Positions 8,307 to 17,575 of a stretch of 64,000 bases of DNA are shown here, one piece after another (the stretch's first letter is position 1; every line of letters begins with the position of its first letter). The notes under the pieces are model-generated. The model was not told where the DNA came from and ran no database searches. It worked only from the letters and a program-made list of their open reading frames with translations. The translations under genes were made by a program, and so were the position numbers. Source of the DNA: VAZQ01 sp036557665 (GTDB lineage Bacteria > Pseudomonadota > Alphaproteobacteria > Rhizobiales > Xanthobacteraceae); the NCBI GenBank assembly GCA_036557665.1, contig DATBHG010000070.1, positions 124,001 through 188,000 of the forward strand, written 5' to 3'.

Positions 8307-9629
8307 TCACGTGGCAGCTGGCAAACCGGGAATGCGCACGCCGAAAGTTTGCAAAATGAGCAGCACGTTGAGCGACAGCACCAGTATTGTGCCTCCGATC
8401 GCTATAACATTGGTGACCATGCCATTGGCAAAGCCACCCATGATCTCGCGGCGTCGCGTGAACATGACCAGAGCGATCATGGGAAGTGGGAGAGCAATAC
8501 TGAGGACGACCTGACTGATGACGAGCGCATTGGTCGCGTTGGCGCCCAGCCCGACTACGACGAAGGCGGGGAGCATCGTGACCAGCCGGCGGACCCAGAT
8601 CGGAATACGGAAACCGACAAACCCCTGCATGATCATCTGCCCCGCCATGGTGCCCACCGTTGAGCTGGATACTCCCGATGCGAGCAGCGATAAAAGGAAG
8701 ACGCCCGCTGCCGCGATCCCGAGCAGCGGCGTCAGGGTGTGATAGGCGGTTTCGATCTCTGCAACGTCGCTGTGCCCAGCGTGGAAGGCGCTCGATGCCA
8801 TCATCACCATCGCCATGTTCACCATGCCGGCGATCGCCAGCGCAATGACCACCTCGGTATTGGAGATGCGCACCATCCTGCGTTTTCCGGTTTCGTCCTG
8901 CGCTGGAATGCGCGCCTGCGTCAGGCCTGAATGCAGATAAACTGCATGCGGCATGACGGTTGCGCCCATGATGCCGACGGACAGCAGCAGTGCCCCCCCA
9001 TCCGCCATCTGCGGCATGACCGTGTGCAGCGCGGCCGCCCGCCAGTCTACGGGGGCGATGAAGATCTCGATGACATAACAGAGCGCGATGAGACCCACCA
9101 GATTGCCGATGATGAGCTCGACAGGCCGGAAGCCGTATCGTTCGAACATCAGGATGCCGTAGACGATGAAACCGGTAATGACCATCCCGTGGAGGAGCGG
9201 GAGCCCAAACAGCAGCGAGAGTCCGATTGCTCCGCCGAGGAACTCGGCCAGATCCGTGGCCATGGCTGCGATCTCGCTGATGACCCACATCATGTACACC
9301 ACGGTCTCGGGAAACCGCTCTCGGCACATCTCCGCCAGATTTCGCCCCGTGACGATCCCGAGCTTGGCCGACAGCGCCTGGAACAGCATCGCGATCAGGT
9401 TCGCGAGCAACACCACCCAGAGCAGACCATAGCCGTACTTGGCGCCTGCTTGAATGTTGGTGGCAAAATTGCCGGGATCCATGTAGGCGATCGAGGTGAC
9501 TACGGCCGGCCCGACGAACGCCAGATAGGCACGTAAATCCTTCCGCTCGCCCGCCAGCACCTCGCGCGCTGCCCGAACCGTGCGCTCCGAAAGCGTCTCC
9601 CGTGCCCGCGAAACGATGGATTCCGCCAT
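8307..9629 (-). CDS. mntH: Nramp-family divalent metal ion transporter
   Basis: 440-residue polytopic inner-membrane protein of the Nramp family, proton-coupled importers of Mn2+ and Fe2+. The helix 1 motif is present (SIAYMDPGNFATNIQAG), as is the helix 6 motif (GATVMPHAVYLHSGL); these hold the metal-binding Asp, Asn and Met. About 11 hydrophobic segments can be counted. AGGAG lies 9 nt upstream of the ATG. I did not find a clear Fur, Mur or MntR operator in the 70 bp before the gene. It is a stand-alone gene. The symbol is by family; metal preference is inferred. Confidence 0.93.
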   Translation of the reverse strand: MAESIVSRARETLSERTVRAAREVLAGERKDLRAYLAFVGPAVVTSIAYMDPGNFATNIQAGAKYGYGLLWVVLLANLIAMLFQALSAKLGIVTGRNLAEMCRERFPETVVYMMWVISEIAAMATDLAEFLGGAIGLSLLFGLPLLHGMVITGFIVYGILMFERYGFRPVELIIGNLVGLIALCYVIEIFIAPVDWRAAALHTVMPQMADGGALLLSVGIMGATVMPHAVYLHSGLTQARIPAQDETGKRRMVRISNTEVVIALAIAGMVNMAMVMMASSAFHAGHSDVAEIETAYHTLTPLLGIAAAGVFLLSLLASGVSSSTVGTMAGQMIMQGFVGFRIPIWVRRLVTMLPAFVVVGLGANATNALVISQVVLSIALPLPMIALVMFTRRREIMGGFANGMVTNVIAIGGTILVLSLNVLLILQTFGVRIPGLPAAT

Positions 9630-9700
9630 CGGCTCGTGCTCCTGCTTGTAGTGGCCGGCTCAACGTAGCATATTGCTGAAAAGAAAATCGAAAGTGACGA

Positions 9701-10048
9701 TCAGGACCGAGGAGCCGACGTGCTCTCGATGCGCATGCAGTTGCTGCGTCCGGAGAGAGCACAGTCCTGATTTTTGCGCGTCTCGGCGATTTGCCAAGCG
9801 AGCCACGCGCCCACAATGGACAGAGCGATCGTCACCAGCAGGGCAGCCAGATTGACCAGCATGCGATGACGATAGTTGTCGTCCTCCTTTTCGGTTTCGT
9901 ACCTGGCGAGACCCTCCACCTGGGGAGCGCCCCTTTCCTCGGCCGCCCGCCAAGACTGCTCCCGGCTGGAATAGGCCTCAGTTTTGCGTGGCCGGAACGG
10001 CAGGACCTGATGATCCTCACTGGGCCGACTCGAAGGTTCGGGTTTCAC
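9701..10048 (-). CDS. small single-span membrane protein of unknown function
   Basis: 115 residues with a charged, disordered-looking N-terminal half and one strongly hydrophobic helix (VNLAALLVTIALSIVGAWLAW, about residues 64-85), then a short tail with two cysteines (NQDCALSGRSNC). The start is a GTG with GAGG 6-7 nt upstream; no ATG exists before residue 63. I do not recognise a family. It lies about 70 bp upstream of the Nramp gene on the same strand, but nothing in the sequence links the functions. Confidence 0.55.
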   Translation of the reverse strand: MKPEPSSRPSEDHQVLPFRPRKTEAYSSREQSWRAAEERGAPQVEGLARYETEKEDDNYRHRMLVNLAALLVTIALSIVGAWLAWQIAETRKNQDCALSGRSNCMRIESTSAPRS

Positions 10049-10276
10049 CGGTAGCCTCGCCGCGGGATGCTTTTCGGCTGGAATATAGCTGTCCGGGCAA
10101 AGCAGCGTCAGCCGCCCACGACCGGTTCCTCACCCCCCATGCGTGCGCGGGTATGGGCTGCTCAAGGGGACGAGCGTTGGGCGGCTGCCGTTTCCCTCCT
10201 GGTCGGGGCACGTTCCTGCGGGTTCAATACCAATGGTTAAGGGAATGAGCCTATAGATCGATGGATTTGTGCTTGC

Positions 10277-11176
10277 GTGAGCGCCTCGATGGAGACGGAG
10301 AACCCCGGCCCAAGAAGTTGGTCGGGAGCAATGGACCGGCTGGGCGAGACCGAGCATCGCTCGCTCCTGGACACGATGAGCGCCCGTCCGCGGCCCCACA
10401 TCGAGATCGACGAGGCGTTGCGGAGCGGCTGGTTCGAGATGTGGTACCAGCCGAAGATCGATCTCAAGCGCAAGTGCCTTGCCGGCGCCGAGGTGCTCGC
10501 CCGCATCCGTCATCCGCGTTTTGGCGTGCTGCTGCCCGGAGGCTTCCTGCCCCGGGTGGCCGAAGGCAGCGTGGCGCGACTGGCCGAGTATGCGTTGATC
10601 GAGGCTCTCGAGAGCTGGACGATGTTCGACCAGGCGGGGTTCAACCTTCATATCGCGATGAATGCGCCGATAGGCGTGCTGCTGAAGCTGCCGGTCTCGG
10701 TCCTGATTGACCGGCACCGACCAAGCTCGGACCGCTGGCCGGGCATCATTCTGGAGGTCAGCGAGGACCAGATCGTGCGCGACATGCGACTGGCACAGAA
10801 GATCGCAGCCCAGCTGAAAGCCAGCGGAGTCGACATCGCCATCGATGATTTCGGCGCAGGTTATTCCTCGTTTTCGAGCCTGCGCGAGCTGCCCTTCATT
10901 GAGCTGAAACTCGATAGCAGCTTCGTCAAGAGCTGCGCGACGGACGCCTCCAATGCCGCCATCTGCCAAACTGCGGTTGACCTTGCCCATCGCTTTGGCA
11001 GCGCTGCCGTTGCTGAGGGAATCGAGAATGCCGCCGACCTGCAGGCTCTCATGGTGATGGGCTGTGACTTCGGTCAAGGTGTCCTGATTGCACCGCCGAT
11101 GCCGCAGGAACGCTTTCTGGACTTGCTGCGCCAGCGCGCCAATGTGCCGGGCGAGGCCGTAGGCCGGGTAGCATGA
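10277..11176 (+). CDS. EAL-domain protein, probable cyclic-di-GMP phosphodiesterase
   Basis: About 299 residues, nearly all one EAL domain with no sensor or GGDEF domain. The signature reads GAEVLARIRHP (EVL instead of EAL, keeping the glutamate). The other metal and catalytic positions appear intact: the asparagine in IAMNAP, the glutamate in LEVSED, the pair in DDFGAGYSSF, the lysine in ELKLDSSF, AEGIEN and FGQG. It should hydrolyse c-di-GMP in the cytoplasm, although activity is inferred. The start is uncertain: GTG 10277, ATG 10289, or ATG 10331, the last being preceded closely by GGGAG. Confidence 0.88.
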   Translation: MSASMETENPGPRSWSGAMDRLGETEHRSLLDTMSARPRPHIEIDEALRSGWFEMWYQPKIDLKRKCLAGAEVLARIRHPRFGVLLPGGFLPRVAEGSVARLAEYALIEALESWTMFDQAGFNLHIAMNAPIGVLLKLPVSVLIDRHRPSSDRWPGIILEVSEDQIVRDMRLAQKIAAQLKASGVDIAIDDFGAGYSSFSSLRELPFIELKLDSSFVKSCATDASNAAICQTAVDLAHRFGSAAVAEGIENAADLQALMVMGCDFGQGVLIAPPMPQERFLDLLRQRANVPGEAVGRVA

Positions 11177-11214
11177 GCAGACGACAGCCGACGAACGATC
11201 TGTCGTGATCATCG

Positions 11215-11844
11215 CTATTCCGAAAACGGCAAGGGCGCGTTCTCGGGCAGTGGCATGCGAAAGACGTCGAGGATCAGCGAGATCATGACGTAATAGCCGA
11301 GGATGCCCACAAGCTCGACCGTAGCAGCATCGCCGAGAACGGCATGCACGCGCTTGAAATTACGGTCGCTCACGCGTCTCGTCTTGTACAGCTCCTGGAT
11401 GAAATCGTAGATCGCGCGCTCATCGGCAGGAGCTGATTTCGGCACGCGTCCGCGATGCAGATCGCGAATGGTGCTCTTCGAGACGCCCGCGCGTTCGGCC
11501 TGCGGCACGTGAGCGAACCATTCGAATTGCGCCCGCCACAGCCTGGCGGTCGCCAGCACTGCGAATTCGGAGAGCCGAGGCGGCACAGCAGTGTTGAAGC
11601 GGCAATGGGCTCCCAACTGCTGGGCCAGCTCCCCGAAGGCCGGTGCATGCAGGAGAACGGCAAACGGTCCACGGATGGCGACGTTGCCGCCACGCGGTCC
11701 TGAGCGGATGGACTGCAACAGCGCCGCCTGCTCGGGCGTGAGCGCCCCCTCGGCAAGTATCGCAACGCGCGGTGGCGGCATTTTCTTGGCGGCCGATTTC
11801 TGTCGCGGTGTCTTGGTGGTGGTCTTCTTCTTCCTCGCAGCCAT
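11215..11844 (-). CDS. carboxymuconolactone decarboxylase/AhpD-like protein
   Basis: 209 residues. A lysine- and threonine-rich tail (MAARKKKTTTKTPRQKSAAK) precedes an all-helical CMD-type domain with RLSEFAVLATARLWRAQFEWFAH near residue 95 and a C-terminal GYYVMISLILDVFRMPLP. The CxxC pair of redox-active AhpD proteins is absent, so it belongs to the EWxxH subgroup, for which the reaction is uncertain. Start ATG 11844 is well supported by GAGGGGA just upstream; the frame is open to 11904 but without a ribosome site. The basic tail is unusual and could bind nucleic acid or be disordered. Confidence 0.8.
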   Translation of the reverse strand: MAARKKKTTTKTPRQKSAAKKMPPPRVAILAEGALTPEQAALLQSIRSGPRGGNVAIRGPFAVLLHAPAFGELAQQLGAHCRFNTAVPPRLSEFAVLATARLWRAQFEWFAHVPQAERAGVSKSTIRDLHRGRVPKSAPADERAIYDFIQELYKTRRVSDRNFKRVHAVLGDAATVELVGILGYYVMISLILDVFRMPLPENAPLPFSE

Positions 11845-11949
11845 GGCTCCCCTCACATCGGAAAAGCGCGGCTCATGCCTACATTCTTCGCTTGAGCAAC
11901 GCAAAGTCTCATTCTATTCAAGGCGCAGGGAGAATGACGAGCGAAGAGG

Positions 11950-12945
11950 ATGGCTGTGCCCTTGAGTCTCAGGACCGTGATTGGTGGTGTCGTTGCGGTG
12001 TTTGCATGCGCGGCGCCGAATGTAGCCGCGGTTGCTGAGAGCTGGCCAAGCCGGCCGGTGACCATGGTCATCGGCTTTGCGCCCGGTGGAGGCACGGACG
12101 TGCTGGGGCGAATCCTTGCCCCGCGCCTCGCCGACGCCCTCGGCCAGCAGGTTGTGATCGAGAACGTCGGCGGTGCGGGCGGAATGGTGGGGTCGGCCCG
12201 GGTCGCGAAGGCCGCGCCCGACGGCTACCAGCTCGTGCTCGGCAGCAGGGCCGATGCCATCAATCAGACGCTCTACAAGAATCCGCTCTACACCCTTGCG
12301 ACCGATCTTGCTCCGGTCGTGCTGATTGCCGAGCAGCCGATGGTGCTGGTCGCGCGCAAGGATCTGCCGGTGGCCAACCTGCAGGAGCTCATTGCCTATG
12401 CGCGAAAGAACGAAGCCTCGATGCAATTCGGCTCGGCCGGGACCGGCTCGACCGGGCACATCGATTGCGCGCTGCTCAATGCCGCGATCGGCATCAACCT
12501 GCCCCACATTCCCTATCGCGGCGGCGGGCCGGCAATGCAGGACCTGATTGCCGGGCGGTTCGATTATTTCTGCACGCTCCTCCCGACCGTCATGCAACAG
12601 ATCGACGGCAACCTGGTCAAACCGCTTGCGATCCTTACGCGCGACCGCTCGCCGTTGCTGCCCAACCTGGCGAGCGCGCACGAGCAAGGCCTCAAGGGCT
12701 TTGATGCCTCGACATGGTTTGGCTTCTTCCTGCCTCCACGCACTCCGCCCGGCATCATTGCAAAGCTGCACGACGCGACCGTCGCCACCATGGATACGCC
12801 TTGGGTGCAACAACGGCTGAGGGAAACCGGCACGGCGGTTGTCGCGCCGGAGCGCCGATCCTCGGAATATCTGCAACGGTTTGTTGCCAGCGAGATCGAG
12901 CGCAATGCCGGCCCGATCAAGGCGGCGGGGCTCGCGATCGAGTGA
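11950..12945 (+). CDS. Bug-family (TctC-type) periplasmic solute-binding protein
   Basis: 331 residues with an N-terminal signal peptide (SLRTVIGGVVAVFACAAPNVAA, cleavage near residue 29). The mature protein opens with WPSRPVTMVIGFAPGGGTDVLGR, the typical Bug/TctC start, and contains YRGGGPAMQDLIAGRFDYF. Such proteins capture carboxylates or other small organics for tripartite tricarboxylate transporters, but no tctA or tctB gene is nearby, so it is one of the orphan Bug proteins common in Proteobacteria. Its 3' end overlaps the 3' end of the convergent kinase gene by 29 bp. Confidence 0.92.
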   Translation: MAVPLSLRTVIGGVVAVFACAAPNVAAVAESWPSRPVTMVIGFAPGGGTDVLGRILAPRLADALGQQVVIENVGGAGGMVGSARVAKAAPDGYQLVLGSRADAINQTLYKNPLYTLATDLAPVVLIAEQPMVLVARKDLPVANLQELIAYARKNEASMQFGSAGTGSTGHIDCALLNAAIGINLPHIPYRGGGPAMQDLIAGRFDYFCTLLPTVMQQIDGNLVKPLAILTRDRSPLLPNLASAHEQGLKGFDASTWFGFFLPPRTPPGIIAKLHDATVATMDTPWVQQRLRETGTAVVAPERRSSEYLQRFVASEIERNAGPIKAAGLAIE

Positions 12946-13915
12946 CGGATCCTGCCATCAGCCGGTCGATCGCTGCGACCGATAGCGGCCGGGCCGCCAA
13001 TCGCGCAGCGTAGATCGCGGCTCCGAGGCTCGGTGCGAGTATCGGCGCCTTCAGCTCGTAGTTGACGGAGTGGCGCTCGATGTATTCTCGCAGCGGCGCG
13101 AGAATGAGCTCGCCGGCCTCGAACACGCCGCCTGAATAGGAAACCGGCACGCCTTCGTCGGGCTCGAATTTCAGTGCCTGCCGCACCGCCTCGATGATAG
13201 CCGCAAGCTCGCGCGCCGCACCGTCGAAAATTCGCACCGCCGACAGATCCCGTTCGTGCGCCGCCTGTGCCACAAGCTGCGCGAGCGCGGCGATGCTGCG
13301 GCGCGACTGCGCGTTGGCGAGCTTGGCACAGAGCTCGAGATCGGCATCAAGCCCGAGATGTGCGCGAAAGATCGTGTAAAGCGGACCCTTGGGCAGGCGG
13401 CCGTCGCTCATGCGCGTGAAACTGTTGAGTGCCTGCGTGGCAATCCAGTAAGCCGAGCCTTCGTCGCTGAAGCTCTCGCCCCAACCGCCGGCGCGCGCAG
13501 ACCTGCCCTTGCGCTCGCCGTAGCCGATCGAGCCTGTGCCCGCGACGATGTTGATTCCATCCTTGCCGCCGAGCGAGCCCGCCCAGGCGCCGATCATGTC
13601 GTTGCCGCAGCGATAGCGGCGATGTCCGAGCAGCCGCTCCGGCAGACCGTCCAGCAGCACCTGCGCCACACGGTCCTCGCCATAAGTGGGCAAACCGAAG
13701 AAGGCATATGCGATCTCGCTGCCGCTTGCTTGCGCCTCTCGCAACAAGGCGGCGAGCCCGTCTGTCAGCACCTCGCGCACGCCATCAATGCCTACCTGGA
13801 GATGATCGGATGTGGGGCCTTCGCAGGCAGCCACCAGCTCGCCGGTGCGGCCGATGAGGACGAAACGCGTCCTGGTGCCCCCCCCGTCGACGCCGAGGAA
13901 GAGGTTACCGCTCAT
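12917..13915 (-). CDS. BadF/BadG-type ATPase domain kinase (N-acetylhexosamine kinase-like)
   Basis: 332-residue ASKHA-fold protein. The phosphate-1 motif is LFLGVDGGGTRTRFVL at the N-terminus; NIVAGTGSIGYGE near residue 120 and SYSGGVFEAGELIL near 262 complete the nucleotide site. The family includes N-acetylglucosamine kinase and related sugar kinases. Its place as last gene of an operon with AgaS, KbaZ and an alpha-galactosidase makes an amino-sugar kinase role likely, for example phosphorylating GalNAc or galactosamine; the substrate is inferred. The start overlaps the end of agaS by 11 bp, suggesting translational coupling. Confidence 0.85.
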   Translation of the reverse strand: MSGNLFLGVDGGGTRTRFVLIGRTGELVAACEGPTSDHLQVGIDGVREVLTDGLAALLREAQASGSEIAYAFFGLPTYGEDRVAQVLLDGLPERLLGHRRYRCGNDMIGAWAGSLGGKDGINIVAGTGSIGYGERKGRSARAGGWGESFSDEGSAYWIATQALNSFTRMSDGRLPKGPLYTIFRAHLGLDADLELCAKLANAQSRRSIAALAQLVAQAAHERDLSAVRIFDGAARELAAIIEAVRQALKFEPDEGVPVSYSGGVFEAGELILAPLREYIERHSVNYELKAPILAPSLGAAIYAARLAARPLSVAAIDRLMAGSVTRSRAPPP

Positions 13916-15071
13916 GCCGGCCGAAGGCGTGAATGCGCACGCCCTGCACCACGCGATTGACCGTGCCCGACGCGTTGGGACTGTCGGGGGAAAGGCCGCG
14001 GCCGATCGACGCCTCGAATGCGAAAATCTGCGGGGCGGCTATGAATGGGATCAGCAGATCGACATCGGCTGCGCGCTCCATTGACGGGACCAGAATGTGC
14101 TCCATGCCAGGCCTGATCCCGTCTTCGCGGGCTGTAATGGCGAGCAGGCTGCCAACCTTTCCGTCCCGCCGGATCTCCTCCAGCAAATCCACATCGTAAC
14201 AACGTGTATAGGGATCATTGGACAGGAAGATTGCGACGAGAGTCTTATCGTTGACGATTGTCTTTGGCCCGTGCCGGAAACCCATGGGAGAGTCATATGC
14301 GGCAATGATTCCGCCGTCAGTCAATTCGAGCAACTTGAGCGCCGCCTCGCGCGCAAGGCCCTTGAAGCCGTGGCTGCCTAGATAGACCACGCGCTCGAGA
14401 CTGCGCGCGGCAAGGTTCTTCATCGCGCCTGCTTGTGCCGAGATGACGCTCGCGACCGCTTGCGCGATTCTGCTGACGCGAGCCCCCGCGCTGTCGATGC
14501 CCGACAGCGCGGCAAGCGCGGCGTAGGTCATGCAGCTGAAGCTCGAGGTCATGGCAAAGCTGCGATCGTTGGTCTCCTCCGGAAGCAGAATGGTCATTCC
14601 GCTGCGCGATCGCGCAGCCTGGTGTGCGAGCGCGCCGCCGGAGTTGCAGGTGACGGCAAGGTGATGGATATCGCGCACGAGCTCGTTCGCGCGCTCAACC
14701 GCGGCGGTGCTTTCCGGGCTGCTGCCGGAGCGGCCGAAGGAAACAAGCAGCGTTGGCGTGTCTGCCGCGAGATAGAGATGCGGCGCACAGACCAGATCCG
14801 TGGTGGGAATCGCCTCGACCCGGCATGGCAGCCGCGCAGCCAGATAGGGTGTCAGGCATTCGCCGATGAACGAGGATGTGCCTGCACCCGTCAAGATCAC
14901 CCGCGTTGCCGGAGAGGCCAGCAGAGAGCCAAGGAATCCTTCCAAGGAATTCTTCTGTGTTAACAGCCGCTCGTGCGTTTTCCGAAGCATCGCGGGCTGC
15001 TGCGCGATCTCGCGTGCGGTCCAGAGCGCGCCAAGTTGTTTGAGCTCGACATCGGTGCGGCCGAGTATCAT
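13905..15071 (-). CDS. agaS: SIS-domain galactosamine-6-phosphate deaminase/isomerase AgaS
   Basis: 388 residues with two SIS sugar-phosphate-binding domains: VILTGAGTSSFIGE (residue ~60) and LLVSFGRSGSSPEST (~110) in the first, VYLGSHGFKGLAREAALKLLE (~230) and YDSPMGFRHGPKTIV (~260) in the second. Family knowledge: AgaS converts galactosamine-6-phosphate to tagatose-6-phosphate and ammonia. I start it at ATG 15071, whose ATGA overlaps the kbaZ stop, rather than at the GTG at 15080. The operon order kbaZ-agaS-kinase supports a galactosamine catabolic role. Confidence 0.9.
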   Translation of the reverse strand: MILGRTDVELKQLGALWTAREIAQQPAMLRKTHERLLTQKNSLEGFLGSLLASPATRVILTGAGTSSFIGECLTPYLAARLPCRVEAIPTTDLVCAPHLYLAADTPTLLVSFGRSGSSPESTAAVERANELVRDIHHLAVTCNSGGALAHQAARSRSGMTILLPEETNDRSFAMTSSFSCMTYAALAALSGIDSAGARVSRIAQAVASVISAQAGAMKNLAARSLERVVYLGSHGFKGLAREAALKLLELTDGGIIAAYDSPMGFRHGPKTIVNDKTLVAIFLSNDPYTRCYDVDLLEEIRRDGKVGSLLAITAREDGIRPGMEHILVPSMERAADVDLLIPFIAAPQIFAFEASIGRGLSPDSPNASGTVNRVVQGVRIHAFGRHER

Positions 15072-16552
15072 TCGGTCCACTGTGGTCGATCATGGTCTGC
15101 GTCATCCCCGGCTTTGAACCCGGCTTCCACGCCGTGATGCTGTGGCGGGGCAGTGAGTGGCGGCGATGAGGGGAACCCGGCTGCGTTCACGCGACCGGGT
15201 TCCGGTCGCGGCTCCAACGCCTGACCTAGCCCAGCTTTGTTGGGAGCAGCTGCTTTATCCGAGGCGCATCTCCCTTGCAGGCACGCTGCCGCCTGATACC
15301 CATCGAGCACGGCGGACACATGCGCAATGGCAAGCTCGCTCGGGCTGTTCTTGATCCACCCGTCGCGCAGCGCGGCATGAGCGATCGGCAGATACTGGCT
15401 GATCAATGCATCGGGTGGTGGTCTCCGTGTCAGGTTTCGGAACATTCTGCCCTGGGCGTGTACGATCTGGGGATCGGACCAGTAATAACGTATGCGGTCG
15501 CTGAGGCTATATTGCAGCTCGTACTCGAGCTCGATACCGCGGGCGTGATAATATTTGTTCCAGTGCCGTGGGTCGGCTTTTAGGCGATCCATCACGGTGT
15601 CGCGAAACCCGGAGGCGAGCGCCGGGCCGATCCATTCGCGTTCGATCGCGTCGAGCGCCCAGAGTGCCTCGCGCAGCGCGAATGTCAGGGCGGGGCCGAC
15701 TTTGAGGATCGCAAAATGATCTCGCACCAGCGCCGCCAGTCCGGACGGTGTCTGATAGTCGGTCGAATGGGCTTCGAATACGAGACCATCGTACGCCTCG
15801 ATCATCCGGCTCAGCGCGCGCGCCTTGGCGCTGTCATAGGCGACGACCTTGCGATGATTGAATTCGACACCCGGCTGAACGACGGCGGCGATTACTCGCG
15901 ACCAGGCGGTCCCGAGCCCCGCCTCGACGAAGATCGCGCGATGTGTGTCGATGGTCCTGCGTGCGGCTTCCGGCGTGGTCACTGCAAGCGTGCTCAACTC
16001 CTCGGCGGCTCCGCCGGGCGTGGGCACCTCGGTTCCGATCACATAAACCGGCGGCTCCCCGCGTGCATCTGCGTGGGCGGCTTCGGCTATCGCACACAGA
16101 CGCGCCGCCCTGCGGGCGATCGTCTCGTCTGACGGCGTCGCCGGATCGTCGGCGCAGCGCATCGAGCAGTCGAGATGCATCTTGCGAAAGCCGACGCGGA
16201 CATAGTCGTTGACCAGTGCTTCGGCACGCGCCATGGCGTCTTTGCCGGGCAGCGCCTGCCAGGGATTCGGTCCGAGATGATCGCCGCCGAGAAGAATGCA
16301 ATCGCGCGCCAGACCCACGCGGTCTGCGATCCCATGAACGAAGCGACGGAAGCTTTCCGGCTGCATGCCGGTATAGCCTCCCTCCTGATTGACCTGGTTG
16401 GAAGTGGCTTCGATCAGCGCGAACGGTGCGCCGCAGCGAAGCGTATGCAGCAGCGTTGCCTCGATCACCAGCGGGTGCGCCGAGCAGACGGAATAGATGG
16501 CGCACGGCTCCCCTGCCTTGTGACGCGCGGCCAAGTCGAGCAGGGCTTTCAT
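15068..16552 (-). CDS. kbaZ: tagatose-1,6-bisphosphate aldolase subunit KbaZ/GatZ-like, with extended C-terminus
   Basis: 494 residues. Residues 1 to ~425 match the KbaZ/GatZ family (CSAHPLVIEATLLHTLR, then LLGGDHLGPNPWQALP, VYVIGTEVPTPGGA, FEAHSTDYQ). In enterobacteria this subunit stabilises the catalytic KbaY/GatY aldolase, which cleaves tagatose-1,6-bisphosphate. No kbaY is seen here. The last ~60 residues are proline- and glycine-rich and unlike the family; their final part is encoded by half of an intergenic palindromic repeat also found elsewhere in this window. The ATGA overlap with agaS nevertheless suggests that translation does run to this stop. Confidence 0.88.
   Translation of the reverse strand: MKALLDLAARHKAGEPCAIYSVCSAHPLVIEATLLHTLRCGAPFALIEATSNQVNQEGGYTGMQPESFRRFVHGIADRVGLARDCILLGGDHLGPNPWQALPGKDAMARAEALVNDYVRVGFRKMHLDCSMRCADDPATPSDETIARRAARLCAIAEAAHADARGEPPVYVIGTEVPTPGGAAEELSTLAVTTPEAARRTIDTHRAIFVEAGLGTAWSRVIAAVVQPGVEFNHRKVVAYDSAKARALSRMIEAYDGLVFEAHSTDYQTPSGLAALVRDHFAILKVGPALTFALREALWALDAIEREWIGPALASGFRDTVMDRLKADPRHWNKYYHARGIELEYELQYSLSDRIRYYWSDPQIVHAQGRMFRNLTRRPPPDALISQYLPIAHAALRDGWIKNSPSELAIAHVSAVLDGYQAAACLQGRCASDKAAAPNKAGLGQALEPRPEPGRVNAAGFPSSPPLTAPPQHHGVEAGFKAGDDADHDRPQWTE
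15102..15145. repeat. half copy of the CGTCATCCCCGG palindromic element inside kbaZ 3' end
   Basis: GCGTCATCCCCGGCTTTGAACCCGGCTTCCACGCC matches one arm of the element at 23138-23225 (CGTCATGCCCGGCTT...GCATCCACG). It encodes the last residues of the long KbaZ reading frame on the minus strand. Confidence 0.65.
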
Positions 16553-16604
16553 GACTCTCTGCTCAGCCTGATGCTCTCATCCCCAACGGTGTACCCATAA
16601 AGCG

Positions 16605-17537
16605 TCAGAGCTCTCTCGCTTCTATTTTCGCTTCCTCCGGCGTGAGCGCGAGCAACAGCGCGGCGATGCACGCCAGCGCGACGGCGACGAGCTTGAGCCG
16701 GCTCGGCAATGTGCCGATCGCCGCCAGCGAGATCACGGCGGTGATCAGCGGAGCGCCTGCGTTGGTGAGCGGCGAAACGACCATCGCTTGGCCGTAACGG
16801 AATGCGTAAACCAGGGTGAGTGCACCAATCGCGTTCAGCACCTGGATCCCGGCGGCAAGGTACGGTCCTTCGGCGCCCCAGTTTATCGGGCGGCTGAAGT
16901 CCGTCATTGCCCACGCAACTGGGGCAAGCATGAGTCCCGTTACCATCATGTAGAAAAAAATGCTCTCCGCGCGCATGTGATGATTGGCGGCCTTCATGAA
17001 GTAGGCCTGCACGCCCCAGGCCGCCATTACGATGAGCGACAGCAGGAACCAGCCGAGACGCTTACCCTCGCTCAATCCTTCGAGAGAGAAATCGAACAGC
17101 GGAAGCGCAATCAGCGCAAGCACGATCCCGGCCGCGCCGACGCGGTTGGTACGTTCGTGCAGCAGGACATAGGAGAGCAGGATGGTTACGATCGGGGACA
17201 GTGAGATTACCGGAAAGATCAGATAGGGAGGCCCGATCTTCACCGCATAGAACAGCATCATCTGGCCGCCGGCACCGAGCAGCCCGATGACCATCCCGTA
17301 CGCGAGCGAACGTGCGTCGCGGTCAAGCTGCCAGTCGGCGCGCGCGAGCGCATAAATCGCGGGAGCGATCATGGTAAGCGACCAGACGCAATAAACGAGC
17401 GTCTCGGGAAAGCCGCGTTGCTCCGGCAGCCCGGTGAATGCGCCCCAGACCCCCCACAGCATTGTGGTCGCAAGCGCGTAGAGCAACCACGGCTTCGGTC
17501 CCATTCCTTGGCGGGGGACGGCAGTCAGCGTCGCCAT
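16605..17537 (-). CDS. EamA/DMT-family membrane transporter
   Basis: 310 residues with ten predicted transmembrane helices in two EamA repeats (first repeat from LLYALATTMLWGVWGAFTG; second from LGWFLLSLIVMAAWGVQAY). Members export or import metabolites; substrates are rarely known. It stands between the alpha-galactosidase and kbaZ genes on the same strand with gaps of 38 and 52 bp, so uptake or efflux of a galactoside or amino sugar is plausible but only inferred from context. GGAGAG lies 8 nt upstream of the ATG. Confidence 0.88.
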   Translation of the reverse strand: MATLTAVPRQGMGPKPWLLYALATTMLWGVWGAFTGLPEQRGFPETLVYCVWSLTMIAPAIYALARADWQLDRDARSLAYGMVIGLLGAGGQMMLFYAVKIGPPYLIFPVISLSPIVTILLSYVLLHERTNRVGAAGIVLALIALPLFDFSLEGLSEGKRLGWFLLSLIVMAAWGVQAYFMKAANHHMRAESIFFYMMVTGLMLAPVAWAMTDFSRPINWGAEGPYLAAGIQVLNAIGALTLVYAFRYGQAMVVSPLTNAGAPLITAVISLAAIGTLPSRLKLVAVALACIAALLLALTPEEAKIEAREL

Positions 17538-17575
17538 TACGCCGGCTCTCCGCCCTGATCCTCAGTCATACGCCA

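Noticed and set aside
9630..9700. Mn-responsive riboswitch or Mur/MntR operator upstream of the Nramp gene
   Set aside because: The 70-bp leader has no convincing conserved core or clear palindrome by eye.
8158..9816. 552-codon minus-strand frame covering the Nramp gene
   Set aside because: It is another frame of the same strand; the translation is rich in Arg, His and Gly, whereas the 8307-9629 frame has DPGN and MPH transporter motifs.
10017..10211. 64-codon minus-strand frame upstream of the small membrane-protein gene
   Set aside because: Low-complexity basic translation, overlaps the GTG start of the 9701-10048 gene, and no ribosome site or family pattern.
10130..11212. 360-codon minus-strand frame opposite the EAL gene
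   Set aside because: The plus-strand EAL protein has all catalytic motifs; the antisense product has none.
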